Shown one piece after another: positions 32,886 to 47,400 of a stretch of 64,000 bases of DNA (within the stretch, counting starts at the first letter, position 1; the number at the start of each line of letters is the position of its first letter). Under the pieces are notes generated by a model. It had not been told where the DNA came from. It saw nothing but the letters and a program-made list of their open reading frames with translations, and made no database searches. Both the position numbers and the translations under genes were made by a program. Location: positions 35,474,359 to 35,538,358 of the forward strand of contig VZDJ01000782.1 of NCBI GenBank assembly GCA_008694505.1. Direction: 5' to 3'. Origin of the DNA: Cyanoderma ruficeps. Its lineage: Eukaryota; Chordata; Aves; Passeriformes; Timaliidae.

Positions 32886-34190
32886 GATGGCCTTAGCAAA
32901 TTGTCATTCAAAATGTGTTCATTCAAAACATATTCTGAGTTTTGTCAAACAATAAAAACCTTATATATAATACAGCTTTTAAACAAACAAATTTACAGTT
33001 TTATTTCCATTACTGCCACAGTGTGATGGCACTAGCAGCAAGGTCAGGGAAGAACCAACAATATTTTCCAGCAAAATAAACTGTCTCAAATAATGCTCAG
33101 GGTAACCTATTTAGGTCTTCAGCCATAAATAGTACCATTCAACACAATTTCACATTTTTTTGTGGTACAGTGAAGGGAAACTTCCCTTTCTGGTCTGTGA
33201 CTGCCTCAATGATGTAGACATGATGCAGGGGAAAGGAAGGGATTCCCACAGGGGCTCAGGAGCCACATAACAAGTGTTTAGGAAGATTAACATAATTGGA
33301 CAAATTTTCACACTTCAGATACACTTTTTCAAAGCTACAAAACAATAACAGAAGTTGTCCCAGCTTTAGAAGAGCAACTATCAAGTCATCCATAGACATC
33401 CCATGAACTAATAAAACGTTCTCTCTATATATATGACCAGTAAGGGGGCTTTTACAAGACATGAATAACAGATATCAATGGGTCCCAAAAGGCTGCTAAT
33501 AAAGAGAATAAAGTCAAACCAGCAGCAGCATAAAAAGTGGCAGTGTTATTACTGGCTTATAAACGCTCATGTGAATCATTCCTTGGTTTTCCACCTGCAG
33601 ATCAAAGTTAACTAAGCACTTATGTGGCCCCAGTAAAACCAGCCAGCAGAAAGCACTGAGCAGTTCCTATCTGAACAGCACAAGAAGTCCAGCCATAAGC
33701 AGCTAGCAGAATGTGTTCTTGTGCTTGAGTGGCAGCTTCAGTGATGCTGTACAATGAATGCTGTTACTCATCTGCCCCACACTAAGTTTCTTGTACTTGT
33801 TTTTCCCTTCCATTTCCCCAAAAAGAGTCAGCTCAAGCACACCACTACTCAGCTGCCACAAAAACCAACATCCCAAATAGCTGCCCTGGATGGCACGAGT
33901 ACAGCAACTGACTAAATGCCTTGGTAGCTGGTTACCTGCTGTTTTATTAGGCACAATGTTATCATCTCATACACTGCATTTATGCAATTAAAACGCCGAC
34001 AGAGAGAAAACTTTAATTCGTTGTAAACCAGGAACTATTCATATGTGAACACTGCTGGTTTACTAAGACTTGAAACAGAAGGAAAATCAACTTCAGGCAG
34101 CAAGCTAATCAGATGCATCTGAAAAAAAAAACAAAACAAGACTCCTTGGAAAGTCCAATATGTGACTTCATATCACACCAGTGATATAAA

Positions 34191-34252
34191 GTGACGCATT
34201 TCATCTGTGTTAGTATATCTTAGTGACACATTTCATCTGTGTGGTACATCTT
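34191..34252. repeat. Imperfect 32-bp tandem duplication
   Basis: Two adjacent units, gtgacgcatttcatctgtgt plus 12 bases and gtgacacatttcatctgtgt plus 10 bases, differ by one substitution and a small indel. One CpG in unit 1 has become CA in unit 2. No coding potential is seen. Confidence 0.85.
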
Positions 34253-35879
34253 CCAGATATGAGAGGTTTTCATTAAAAAGACTGCAGAAACACTGATGAT
34301 TCCTTTGTTACACAAAATTGTCAAAAAGGCCTTTCAGAGTCATGTTCACAGGCCTGGATTTTTTGCCTTGATTTCAGAAAACAAGAGGCTGCATCAGGCC
34401 TCTTAATTTAGTATTTAACGAGGTATCTAGAGCTTACAGTCAACCATTGAGCAGAAAGAAGGTTTTAATGACCTAAGACACATTGAAAACTACGCATTCA
34501 GACTGCCCTTCTAGCAGACGGTGGAATGGGAATAAGCATATGAAGGAATTCATGACAATCAATGTCTATTAAAGTAAGCAACTTTGCCCATTCCCCAAAA
34601 ATATGTTCAAAACCCTGCATTCCACAGAGCAAAAAAAAAAAGTGTGAAACAAAAGTTTCTGGTTCAGTTTCTTCTTCATCAAAGCAACTGCTCTTCCCCA
34701 TCACAGAAAGGCTGACATTGTGGTTGCTCTTTCACAGGTGTACATAACTAAGTATCATGGGAGGGTTGCTTTGATTTGTTTGCTGGTAACTGTGCTGGGG
34801 TTTTCTTTTTGACTGCATCAGCTGAACTGCATAGGAATTACAGACATCCTACATGTATTCATCTGTGAATATGAAGGGAATTTCTCAGCTGAATGGCTGA
34901 CAAGGCAACTCTTACCCATTATACTACTTTCTGAGAAATTTATATATATCATGTAGAAGCTGATATGCACAAAGTTGACAATTTTCATATGCAGTCAGAT
35001 AAACAGAGCAAGCACAGCACAGTTTCTTGGAGCCTTGGCCTCCATCAGGGAGAGAACAGAAAGAACAGGATGTGAAGCAAAGGCCACAGAGATAACTGTC
35101 AGCACTTTATTAGGAGAGGGAACATCACCCAAGGCAAGCTTAATCTAAACAAAAGGTGCGAGTTTCTTGCCATATTTAGAGTATTTGTGGCTGCTGACAG
35201 GCACGGGCAGTCCAAGAGAACCAGACAGAACACATTATCCTTCTAATGTATACAACATTAGATGATGCACTAGTTCCTGCTGATACTTTTGGTCTCTCCA
35301 TACACTTCTGGATGTGTGGAAAGTTTGGATGGAAGTGAAGCTGGCAAGGTTCGTAGATATGTGATGGCAGTTTTCCCCCTGACTTTGTAGTTGTCATCCC
35401 ACCACACCAATTAGTTCGTATAACTTATGATGTGCCTTTTAAGGATACAAAGTCAGCTTTTAGGATACATCCAGCTGCTGAAGTGTAATACCGAACAGAA
35501 TCATGGCAGAGATCCAGTGCTGCATCACACTCCAAAAGAAAAAGGCTTTTCCCAACTCCATGTACTAATCTGCCAAGTTTCAGCTTATGGCTAGCTGTTT
35601 AACATTCCACTGTCACTATCAAGCAAAAGACTCACTGCAGAGACAGAAACAGAAACAGATTTAAGTATTACTAGGCTACCACAACATCACTGCTTTGCTT
35701 TTGCTTTATCAGACCAAACTAACACAACTCCTTCAACCTCCCCTGACCATCTCTGCATCCCTCTCTGCTGGACTGTCTCTGGTTTCCTTAAATCACTCTT
35801 GAACAAGGCAGGTGACAAAAAAAACCTAAACCACTAGCTTAGACCCAGATGAAATCGCATCACTGTCTTTCATCCGTCA

Positions 35880-36090
35880 GCCACAATCTTCCCAAGGCAG
35901 CGTGGTGGTGTTGGCTCATGCTCAGGACAGCACCCTTCAGCACACCAGCTCCTTTCCAACCCATTGCTACTCACACAGCCACCTCCCAGTGCATACAAAT
36001 GCAATTCAGGCCCTATCCTAGGGTGCAGGACCTTGCACCTTGCCCAGTTTCCCAAGGTTTTTGCTAGTTCAGTAACAGTCCTGTGTACCG
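35880..36090 (-). mobile_element. Possible ancient CR1 ORF2 fragment
   Basis: On the minus strand the words aggtgcaaggtcctgcaccc, then aatgggttggaaaggag, then ctgtcctgag follow the order of the CR1 segment that encodes the KVLHLG block of the polymerase C-terminal half. Similarity is patchy. It precedes, in element order, the block at 37.3 kb but lies on its wrong side, so it would be a separate copy. Confidence 0.4.
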
Positions 36091-37269
36091 AAGCTCTGCA
36101 ATTCAGCATATGAATCATCTTTCCTAATTTAGAGTTAGTCCCAGATTTGTGTCAGATATGCTTCATGTTCCGAACGGTCTCCAAAGAATGTTCTGAACAC
36201 TGTGGGCTCCAATACTGACCCTGCCTTTTAGCAGCAGTCAACCATTTGATAGCTCTGGCTAATCTTCTCTCCCATTAACAGTCCTGCCATCTAGCCCATA
36301 TGTTCTTCAGGTCAGAGACAAAGGTCAGGGGTCTAAGCATTTACTTCTTTTTAAAGAGGCAACTTCAGTGTAAAAGTACCTGGACAGCTGTACTTTGGAA
36401 GCATAGTCACCATTATAAGGATCTGGAAAGGTCTTTTGCTCCCATCCACAACTGCACTAAAGTATTTCACATAATTGCTTGTTTCTAGGCATGACCATCC
36501 ACATTCATCAGCAGATTTGTCACATTTTCTACTCTCTTTCTACTTCTTGACTTTCAAACATGAATTAAACTGTGTTGTGATCATACACCACAATCCCTAA
36601 ATGCAGTATCACATTAATCCAAAGTACATACACACTCTGAAAGCTCTTTCCCACAAAAACTCAATCATAAAGAGTTACCACTGTACCTACACTGCCTTTT
36701 GCCTCACGTGCAATTAATTAGACACACATGGTAACAAGGCAAGATTCTTCTGAACTAATTCAGGGGAGTTTTAAAATTATTTTTTTAGTTCTAAAAGCCT
36801 ATAACTTTAAATGGTAACAAGATGTGTGTGTATCTTTTTTTGCTGAGTGATGTTTTCTGAACACATCATTTTGCAATAGTCCCTATTTCATATTAGAAGG
36901 GAGCTTCAGATGCAAAAGAAAATCTTCACACTGAATGTTTAAGGGCGGCAGTGTTTCCTGGTGAAAATTATCATTTCTTAAAAAGGAGACTATTGCTTTC
37001 TTCGTGCTTGGATTTAAATACTGAGCTATTTAAAAACTGTTTATGTAGAGGAGAAAAAAAAGGAATAGTTGCTACACTCAGTGCTGCAGCTCTGACATAA
37101 ACATGAGCACTGATCCGTTACATTCTTCAGTTTTGACACAGTAAACAAGGATGTCCCTGTCAACCTCTCTCCTCTGAGAAATCTGGCTGTCCCATCTTCG
37201 TTCTCTTCAACTTTGTGGAAATGAAGCAGCAAAAAATGTATCTTTAAGTACATGTTTTAAGTCAACTCT

Positions 37270-38190
37270 CATTTCCAAGAAGAGGAGAGGAAGAGCTGAG
37301 TATAATCAAGAAACAGTGCTGAGTACAGAGGGACAATTACTTCCCTAATCCGGCTGGCCACAGCACTTCTAACACAGGCCAGGATGGCACTGGTGGTCTT
37401 GGCTGGGTCATGTTCAGCTTCTGTTGACCAACACCTCCATGTCCTTTTCTGTTGAGCAGTTTCCCAGATACCTCTCCGAGACTGGAATGCTGCAAGGGGT
37501 TGTTGTAGTCCAACTGCAGTGCCCGGCACTTTGTCTTACTGAACGTCAGACCATCAGTCTCTCTCAATCCATCCAGCCTGTCCAGATACCCATCCACAGC
37601 GTTCCTGCCCTCCAACAGATCAACACTTCCACTCCACTTGCTGTGTCTTCAGATTGACTGAGGGTGCCCTTGATCCCTTCATCCAGATCATTGATAAAGC
37701 TATTAAACAGGACTGGCCCAAATACCAAGCCCTAGAGAACACCACTGGTGACCAGTGACCAGCTGGATGTAACTCCATTCACCAACATTCCTGGCCCTGG
37801 CATCTTCACAGTTTTCTACCCAACAAAGAGCACATTCATGCAAGCCATGAACACCCAGTTTCTGCAGGACATGCTGTGGGAAATTGTGTCAAAGGCTTTA
37901 CTAATGTCCAGGTAGACACACCCATAGCTTCTCTCTCATCCACTAAGTGGGTCTCCTTGTCATGGAAGGGGATCAGGTTGGTCAAGCAGGACTTGCCTTC
38001 ACAAACCCATCCTGGCTGGGCCTGATTCCCTGTTTTCATGTGTCACATGATAGCACTCAAGATGATGGGTTCCATGACCTTCCCTGGCACCGAGGTCAGG
38101 CTGACAGGCTCGCAGTTCACTGGATCCTGCATTTGGCCCTTCTTGTAGGATGGTGTCTGGGACATTTGCTAAGTTAATGCCGTCAGGGAA
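37270..38190 (-). mobile_element. CR1 LINE, decayed ORF2 reverse-transcriptase segment
   Basis: On the minus strand this stretch encodes, in shifting frames, a CR1 non-LTR reverse transcriptase. In order there are YKKGQ with PVSLTSVPGKVME (near 38.05-38.15 kb), KSCLTNLIPFHDK (about 37.97-38.0 kb), the motif A block VYLDISKAFDTISH (37877-37917), FNSFINDLDEGIKGTLSQ (about 37.66-37.72 kb) and SAVASRIREVIVPLYSAL (about 37.3-37.37 kb). Where the catalytic FADD motif is expected (about 37.64-37.66 kb) the sequence reads SEDTAS, so the active-site pair is lost. Frameshifts separate the blocks. The 3' end and tail of the element are missing at the left. It is a dead copy, in the same orientation as ABI1. 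The right (5') end is truncated, as usual for CR1. Confidence 0.9.
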
Positions 38191-41107
38191 GTCTTGATGC
38201 TTGTGTTGGTGCAAAGCATACACTTACTATCTTTTTCCCCCTCAAATCTTGCCTAACAGAGTAAGCAGGATCCCTTATACCAGAAGGGTTTTCAAGCTTC
38301 CCCAGAACAGTGACCAGGTCTCTGCTCTGCCATATCAGAGCAGCTTGGAAAGGTCAAGTCAGCTTGGCAGCGATCCAAGTCAATATGAAGGATTTAAACC
38401 AAAGAGCTGAGCTCTATGTGTACAGCCCCCTGCCCTGGGTGTAGTAAATCATCAGATGGCAGGACACTCCAGACCCAGGCATTACAGCTGAAAGACAACT
38501 GTAACTACAGAAAATACAGATGCAGCTGGGCAGATTTTTGCTCTGGCTGCTATGTGAAAGCCATTCCCAGATCTGTTCACTGCATTTGCCTCAGAAAAGT
38601 GCTCCCTCACCACACTGCGATTACTCACGTGAACCCTCTGTATCTGTGCTCAACTAGAGACCAAAGTCAAATAAATTTTTTCCTATAAAACCAAGCACAA
38701 TTTCCATCTGCAAAATTAGGCTCCAGTAACAATATAACACACCAGTCCATCACTTAACTTTTCATGAGTGCTTTTTCCAGTGAAGAAGATACAAAGCTAG
38801 AAAAAATACAGTGACCACTAATCAGGCTTAGCTATCCAGGGATTTGGCTTAGAGTCATCCTGGAGAACATGCATTAGTGAACTGAAAAACAGTATGGAAA
38901 CAGAAACGGTGTGCACTCAGAAGAGCCACAGGACTTATTTCCTTAAAAGAAATTGAGAAATTGTGCCTTATTTCACAGATAGCTTCTCTTTTTTTGCAAA
39001 ACCCGGAATCGAGTAATTGACTGGCAATGCCCAAGTTCTGTGCTTCTAGGCAATATTTCTTTCATGAAAAAGAATGCCATTTTGAGATTTTGTTCAGCCC
39101 CATGCTTTAGTAACATGAAAATATTCACAATTGATACAGGTAGAGGGAAGGACACTCTGAAGATCCCAAAGCATTTAAAAACAGTCTATCACAGCAATTG
39201 TACAGCCGATTTAAGAAAGGCAGTAGGAGCATTTGAGCAGAAACACTTCAAAGCGAATATCTGAGCTGGTATGTGTGCATTATCTGTATCCAGTTTAATT
39301 CTACAAAATTAGTCTGCAGAGGTTCATTTATAAGCAAGGATTAGTTTCAGGCAAGATCAACCAGGACAGAAACTACAAGCAAGTGACCTTGCTAAACACT
39401 CCTCAAAAGCTTTACAAAGCATTGATTGTTCACAGCCTTTAGCAAACAGTTCATGTATCAGGTGACTCAACAGCTTTCAGCATAGTGCCTTCAACCCAAG
39501 CAGCAAATAGTACAGTGGGTTAACACCTTTTATGCTAGTATCAAACATTTTGGCTTTTTCCATGGTTAGTCATATTAGTGGGCCAATGAGAATTTAACAA
39601 TAATTGCTTCACAAACACACAGTGCAGCTCTGAAACACTTAAGAAAAATCTGCTCAGTGTAAGAGGGCATCCAATGCTTGAGAAAGTCTGTAGATTCAGT
39701 TCCTTATCCAGTCATTTCTTAAGAGGTAGTCATAATCCCAGCATCTCTGAATACTTAACAGAAAAAAAGAAAAAAAAACAACTTATCTACAGCAATTTCA
39801 TTTACTCCTACTTTCCTGTTTCAGTGGCAGGTACTTTTTAAATACTTCACACAGTTTTTAGCATTGTTTAGTTCTCAGCACATGTTAACCTCACATGCCT
39901 TTTTGATAGGTTTGTTATTAGAAGGGTCCTTCCATATGCACTGGAATCTTCTCCCTGCTGACGTGCTTTCAATAAAACCACTGTTCTGCCACTTCACAGA
40001 AAGATGTTTAGAAACCACAACTCCAAAAAAGCAGTACGAGAGGTTAGCAGGGCTGTGGAGGGAGACAGCAGAGACCGTAAGAAGCATTTTCCTTCACAGA
40101 TTTGGTCTAAGGTATACCACCAACAGGATGCTGCTTGACCAACTAAGGTTTTTAATTCACTGTCTGCAGTGAAGAACGTTTTAGGTTGCATCCTGTGTTT
40201 TGTTTATGAAACATCTTCAAGAGACATAGGACAAAGCCCAGTGAAGATCAGACTGAATTTCAGTAAGAGCATGACAGAGTGGATACTGGGCTTTTAACAA
40301 CTCCTTCAAGAGCATTTCAGAACAGCAACGTTAGGGTGAAATAACTGAGTTCTGTCCCTGCCTTCATGGGCACTAACATGGCACACATCTGGTTATGCAG
40401 CAAGCCACTTCCCGATTAAACACAACAGACGCTTTTGGCTGAGTTAGCATACAATCAGACCAACGATCAGGTACAAGGCAGGCAGCAGCAGCAATGCTTC
40501 CCCCCACAGAAGCAAGCAGCCAGGGTAAAGCTTCAGCCAGGGAAATACAGGCTGCCACAGAGCGGGATAGGCTTATTCTTTCCTGTCATCTATTTCCATG
40601 TCCTCACTGCAGCAACTCCAATAATACTGCAGTCACAGTACAAGTCAGGTCAGCTCACTCATTCACCTGCCTTGGCTGGGAAGGAGTTTGGCTTGAGCAG
40701 GCAGTGGCAGCATGTGAACCCCTCTCCCCTTCCACACAGCACATGAAATTATATCCTGCAAGGCTATGAAAACAAATGAATTCACTGCATGTGTTAAATA
40801 AAACACCACCTCCCATATGGCACTTCTAACTGGATTTCCTTTCGAAACAGAATCCCTCCCTCAAGTGCAGCTTCAGATCTTGCAATCTTAATAATTAATT
40901 CCTGCTTTAAATCAAATATAATTCCAGCATTCTTTATACAGGAATTATTTTGTTTTGGTCATTACCTTAACCACAAAGCATGTTTCATAAATATCAGAAA
41001 GAAAAAAACCTTACCATTTTCTATCACAATAAAGAAGTCAATGTAAACTATCCAGCTCAATAATAAAAGATGATAATTCCTCCTCCAACACCATCAGTCC
41101 TCTATTA

Positions 41108-41455
<348 letters not shown>

Positions 41456-44400
41456 TCATACTGAGGAGAAAGTATTTGAAAAATATTTAACAATAATAAA
41501 TTTAGATGCCAAAAACCAATTCATTCAGTACGAAAAACAACACTACCATGATTTGTTGGAGTCGAGTTTCTAAAGCCTGTCCAATCCCTCATTTCTCAAA
41601 AAGCCTCCAAATCCCCATGACCACTGAAATGCTCCTTTTGCCATTTCTTATGAGATCGTGCAGCCAGGGCTAATTAAGACAGAAAAACATTTTCCCATAG
41701 TTGGGTGTCCCCTATTCCACATGCCATCTACAAAGCCCACCCTGCAGCTATGCTGGCTACTACTCCCACAGACCAGGAGAAGGGCAAGTAGAGCATCAGG
41801 ACGGCATGCACAGAGGCCTCCTGCATACAGGAGTACTTGTGAAATTATCCCACACAAAAGCTTAATAAACTTCCTTGACAGCTAAGAAAGTCCATCATTG
41901 ACTGAGAACACACATATTTTGAGGTATCAAAAAGGAATATATGCTTTCCCCGAAGGGTAAAAATATAGGGAAAGGGTAACTTTCCCACTGAAATCACACT
42001 TTGCTAAGGTAAAGTCCTCAATCTGTCCTGAGGCATGGCTCCCTAGTCAGAGGGCAGGTTACTGTCCAAGATCAGTAACTGTTTACATGATTTGAGCTGC
42101 ATCGCCCAAGTAAGTCCCTCCTCTCTGGCAGGATGGGAGATACCAACACCACCTCTACCATGAAAACACACAGGCAGAATCCCTTTTGAAGTACTCCCTG
42201 TATCACACCTTAGGAGCTGGCAGTGGAGGCCATGTACTTCATCTGTTTTCCAACTTGCAAACTGCAGCTATCCAGAATTTCCTTTTTTTTTCCACTTGCA
42301 AGAGAGATGCACCGCACAAACAAGAGTTTGCGGTACACAATGACTCAGTGCTAGTATCATTTATTCCCAATTTTATGTATTCATGGAACAAACAGTAGAC
42401 TTCAGCAACCAAGAGAAAAGGTCCATATTAGCAGCCCCTTCCAATTAGACTTCTATTTTTATTGCTAATTTCTTTGAATAACACTCTACACACATTGTAT
42501 ACAAGACTTCCAATGTTAAGCACAAAGCAAGGAAACAAAGACAATCCATTAGCATTCAACTGAGTCCTATGTTTTCCACTTTCCATACACTCATTCATTT
42601 TTAAATCCTGTCTCTTATTTTTAAGAAGAAAACCAGAAGGCAAGCTGTTCATATACATTATAAAAGTTGCATCATGACCTAAATACTGCAACATGTTATG
42701 CTATGCTACATTTTGCTTATACATTTTTTAAACACCAGTGAGCTCCTGCAAATCCAAGAATTTTGTTCGTATACACGACTAACATTCCCAGCAATGCTTG
42801 ACACTTCTTAGTGACACTTGACACTTGGTTAATGCCATCCTTCAAATGGAATTCATATTCACATAAATATATGTAAAACTCCATTTTTTAGTATTTCCAA
42901 ATGCAAAAAAAGCTACTTTCATCTAAAAAAAGTATTGACATTTCTAGCTGTCAGAAAAAATTAGTAAATGTCACTTTGCTTCTTCAGAAAACATAACCTG
43001 CAAAACAACTACTAAAGGTTCAAGAAAAAATTTCCAAAAGCACTCTGGCTTTCGAAAGAGGCATTTTAAACTTCAAATCACCACTAGCAGTGACTTTAAA
43101 AACATTGTCTAACTGAACTACAGCCTAAAGAGAACAACTGATAATTCATACTTGAACTTCTGCCACTGTGTAAAGTGCTAGGTAAAAATGCAGGTAGCAG
43201 ATTAGGTGTCTGAAATAAAAGGTTTACTGGACTAGACACAACCAATAAAGCAACAGTCAACATCAGTGTAACTTCATATAAACTCAAGTGGACATCTGCA
43301 GCCTTAACTCAAGCAGTTGTCTTATTACTAAGTTTCAATTAAATACTGTTGGGCTAAACACTAAGAGGTGATAAAGTCACAGCACTCCATTACTTAGTGT
43401 TGTCAAATGAGAAAACTTCAGTGTATAACAAGTTTCTTTTCATCTGTAATGATTCGTTGATTAAATGTCTTGCTCTCATTTGCCTAAACACCAAACGTTT
43501 TAATTATTTGCTCAAATTACTACTTTGGCAACAGGATTAAATGAACATAGTTGAGATGTGGAATGCATTTCATGTCCTGTAAGAACTAGATTAGGAACAT
43601 TTTCAAGCCTTGCAGATAATTCATGCAATTTCAGTTTGCAGATTAACAGTTCAGATTAGAACTAACTTGACATACAGTCTTTTGCATTATTTTAATGAGA
43701 GCTGCTGGCATCCACAAGATATAAGCTAAAAGCTTCACAGACAGCAAAGGCGGGAGGGTAGAAGGAGAAGCCAAGAACTGTGTGACAGAAACAGGAGGGA
43801 GCCAAGAGTTCCAATGTTCTTCAACTGTTACTTTCACACCTCTTTTTAAGCAAAAACTGAAAGCAGACTAGAAGACAGCACATGTGTTTACATTCAATCT
43901 AATACATAGGCACTAGTTAACCACTCAATTTTAAGACAACACAGTACAAAGACTGTCACCTGACTTCTTTCCTATATGGTTCAGAATTACTTTGCCATCT
44001 AGTATTGAAAGCTTCAAAGAAATTGTTTTTCTCCAGCTGTCTTTGATATACACAAAAATTTGATCTCTTTTAGTAGCATAGTGGACGTTCTTTGCAGAAC
44101 ATCACAGCTTTTGAAGTTTCCCCTGTAAGCTCCCACCTGTATCCCCAGTTCACCTTTAACAGTCATGTGACTATGACAAAACTGCTGTTTAAAAATGCTT
44201 TCAAATAACTAGATTTAATATTAAAAAAAATTAAAAATAAAATCTCTCATATAATTTAATGGGGTACATAAAGAAAGAGTTAAAACCACATGGCAGTCCA
44301 CACTGCATACCGTGTATTTCTGTCAAATGCAACTTGCATTATAAAGCTTCCTTGAAAAGTTTACATAAATACTATTGTAAAGTCAAAACTGCTTCTGCAC

Positions 44401-47400
44401 CCAAGCAATCAACACAATAAAAACAGAGTAGAAGCCGAATTACTGAGTCTTCAGTTCAGTGACATGTCAAGGTCAAATGATGAGTCCTGTCCATCACTCT
44501 ACAGCTGATCTTTACGCGTCACATTTTCTTCCCTTCTCCAAACTGCCACCCACACAGGCACATTCCCACAACATTGTGTGTGCATTGTTCAAGACATCTA
44601 CCTCCCACCTCTCTCTCTCAGCTAATTCCCACCATGTGCCAGTTCATACAGCACACAACTGCATGTACAGGCTCCCTCCACAAATCTCAGCAGCCCACAC
44701 TGCAAATCATCTTCAGAAGTCAAACTTCCTACTGCAAACACACCGGTCCATATTCCCAGTACCTGCTGTCCAACCTCTCTTGTCCCTCTTTCAACTTCAG
44801 TTCCATTCACTGTGCTTGAAACTCCTCGTAAGATAAATTCCCCACCAGAACAACTGGTTCTATTTGATGAAGGTCAGAAAGTAGCTTATCAGATTACACC
44901 AAAGCTGGCTGGCTGAGCAAAAACAAATCAAATAACTGAAAATGCCTCCTTAGTATGTGGCATGGGCTGCTCCACATTTTCCATCTTCAAGCTGCTGGAA
45001 TATGTGCAAATTCAAGCATAGAAAAACTCATCCAAGATAAACTACTAACAGAGAACTACCCTAAAGCAGCCCAATAACCAGAAAGTTAAACAGAGCTCCT
45101 AAGTATTGAGTGCCCACTAGCTGTTCAGATGCTTGGAGTTCTGTTGTTGGGCTTGATCACTCTCAGCAATCAAGCTACAGGAACAGCTTTACACTCAGTT
45201 CTATTTGCCTTTGCTGTCACAGCTCATTCACCTTTAAAATGCAACACTGCAGTACATTGGTGTTTGCTTCACAAGTAAACACAAGAAAATTTTTCAGTTT
45301 TACATTCTGGTCTTTTTGAAAAAGAATTCCTACCATTGGCTGACTAAAGATAAAATAAGGATTACTACAATCAGGTGCCACAGGAATTCAGCAATCTCTG
45401 TCATGCATCACAGAATGCATGCACAGAATGCAACTATGCAGAGTCATCAATACATCCATTATTAGTGTCTTTTGTTCATCTCATCCTGTATCAATCTTTG
45501 ATATTTCCAGAATGCATGCTTTCTGATAACACAAGCACTACAGTCAGGTTCCTAAGTCCTGTTTTCTTCACTAAGGTCTTGCCACTTTAGCTCAGAGATC
45601 CATATCAAACCACCCAGTCAAAATTTTTATCTTAGGAACTTACATTAACTACAAGCTACAGCACCTAACTTTTCAATTCAATAGGAAATACTTTTACAGA
45701 ATGGTGAAGATGCATGTTCTGGAAGTGGCTTGGAGACTTCTAGACATCAGTACTTTAACCTGCCTGAGAAATAACTGGGGACACTTCAAAATGGAAGGAA
45801 TGGATTTCAGAAAAATGGTTTCCCCACTCAGAAAATAGGAGTAAATCTCCCCAATGCAAGGGTTTGTAATATTATATGGAACTTCAGATACATGAGTCTG
45901 AAGCTGCTGCTTCACTGAACTGATGAGATTTTTAACAAATCAAAGCTAGTCTTGAAGGTTTGTTACTTCCGACTGCTAATTGCAAAAGGCTTGGACATCT
46001 CTAAACTATCCATAATATATGTTCCTAGACCAAGAATTCCACATCCAAGCTGTAGTAGTATGTTTTTAAAAGATTTAAATATTCCATATACACTAGATTA
46101 GACTTTTGGCTCAGGAGCTAAACGTAATTTCTGTTGAATGTCATGTCCCTAAGATCACTGTAAATAACTGAGGAGCTACATACTGAAATAAGTAGGTGCC
46201 CCACAGATACAGGTTCTCCCTTATCTGTTTTTCATAGAGCTTGTCAAACTGCTTTGTAAACACATTGCACCATGGTAGATTTTTTGGCTGTCACTGATGG
46301 TTATTACCTCAGAGTATCATTTATAAATTAAAGAAGAGAGACACTGGCAAGTCACAGCAGCAAATGCCACGAGTTTCTAGATTCCAAAGAACTTTCAGGA
46401 GCCAACTACCTACCTGGAAGCCATCCAAGTAGATCTACACAGACTGTGGTTATTAGTAGCAGGTACTGAGCAGAGAGCATTCAGGGTTTCTATCACCACA
46501 AATATAACCTTAAGGGATATATAACATTTCAAAGTGGCATGGGAAACTAAGGTTTCAAAATTTATAAAAGGGGTTGCATACATTATGTATGTTATGCAGA
46601 TAAAAATAAGAGTATCAATCAGGCGTATCAATTGTCTCCTGCAACAGGTTTACAGTACTTGTTTACAGTGCTTGTGCCACACAGCAATTCCACTGAAGAA
46701 ATTCTCTCTGCAATGCATTAGGCTAGGCAACATATTTACTTCAAGGGGATGGACTACGTGCTGAGTGCATCCTGACATCCACAGAGTTCTATCTGTCCTG
46801 GAATTTGCCTGCCTACAAGTTGGGATAGTTCCTCACTGATCAGCACCCCAACTCCCCCACTGGAAAGTGAAGTAAGCCATCAGAAGAGTTAGCTCAGAAT
46901 TTCAAACTCAACCCTTGTCCAACATACTAAGACAAGAGACACCCTCCCACAGCACCACAGACAAGGCTGTAGAGGGTCACCAGTGTGTCATTTACTGTCT
47001 TTCTTTAACATAAGCAGATCATTATCCATAGTCTTGTTACTGGAACCACTTGCTCTGCCATTCATATCATTATCATCATCAGTAAAAACAAATGCGTGAA
47101 ATTTAAAAGGCAAGTATTTATGTGGGGACAAAGAACAGGAAGGGACTTAGTCCAAGTAGAGCCTGGTAAAATGTCAGGACCAATCCAGCACTCATATGAA
47201 GGGCAACTAAAGCCAAAAAGCCAAACACATTCCATACCACTGGCAAATCTCAACTAAAATTCTGCACCACAAAGATCAGTACTGAAGTACGTGCAATGAG
47301 CAAAAATATTCAAGGGTTTTACTGAAGTGATTTTTATTGTAACTTGTCTTTTTGTTGTACTTTTCTACCATTCCTGAATTTGTGTGCGTGCAAGTAAAAG

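Noticed and set aside
37424..38177. Plus-strand frames of 76-77 codons at 37.4 and 37.9 kb
   Set aside because: They are antisense shadows of the CR1 reverse-transcriptase remnant, which runs on the minus strand.
44459..44836. 125-codon Ser/His/Pro-rich plus-strand frame
   Set aside because: Low-complexity, C-rich sequence is open in more than one frame. No domain is visible.
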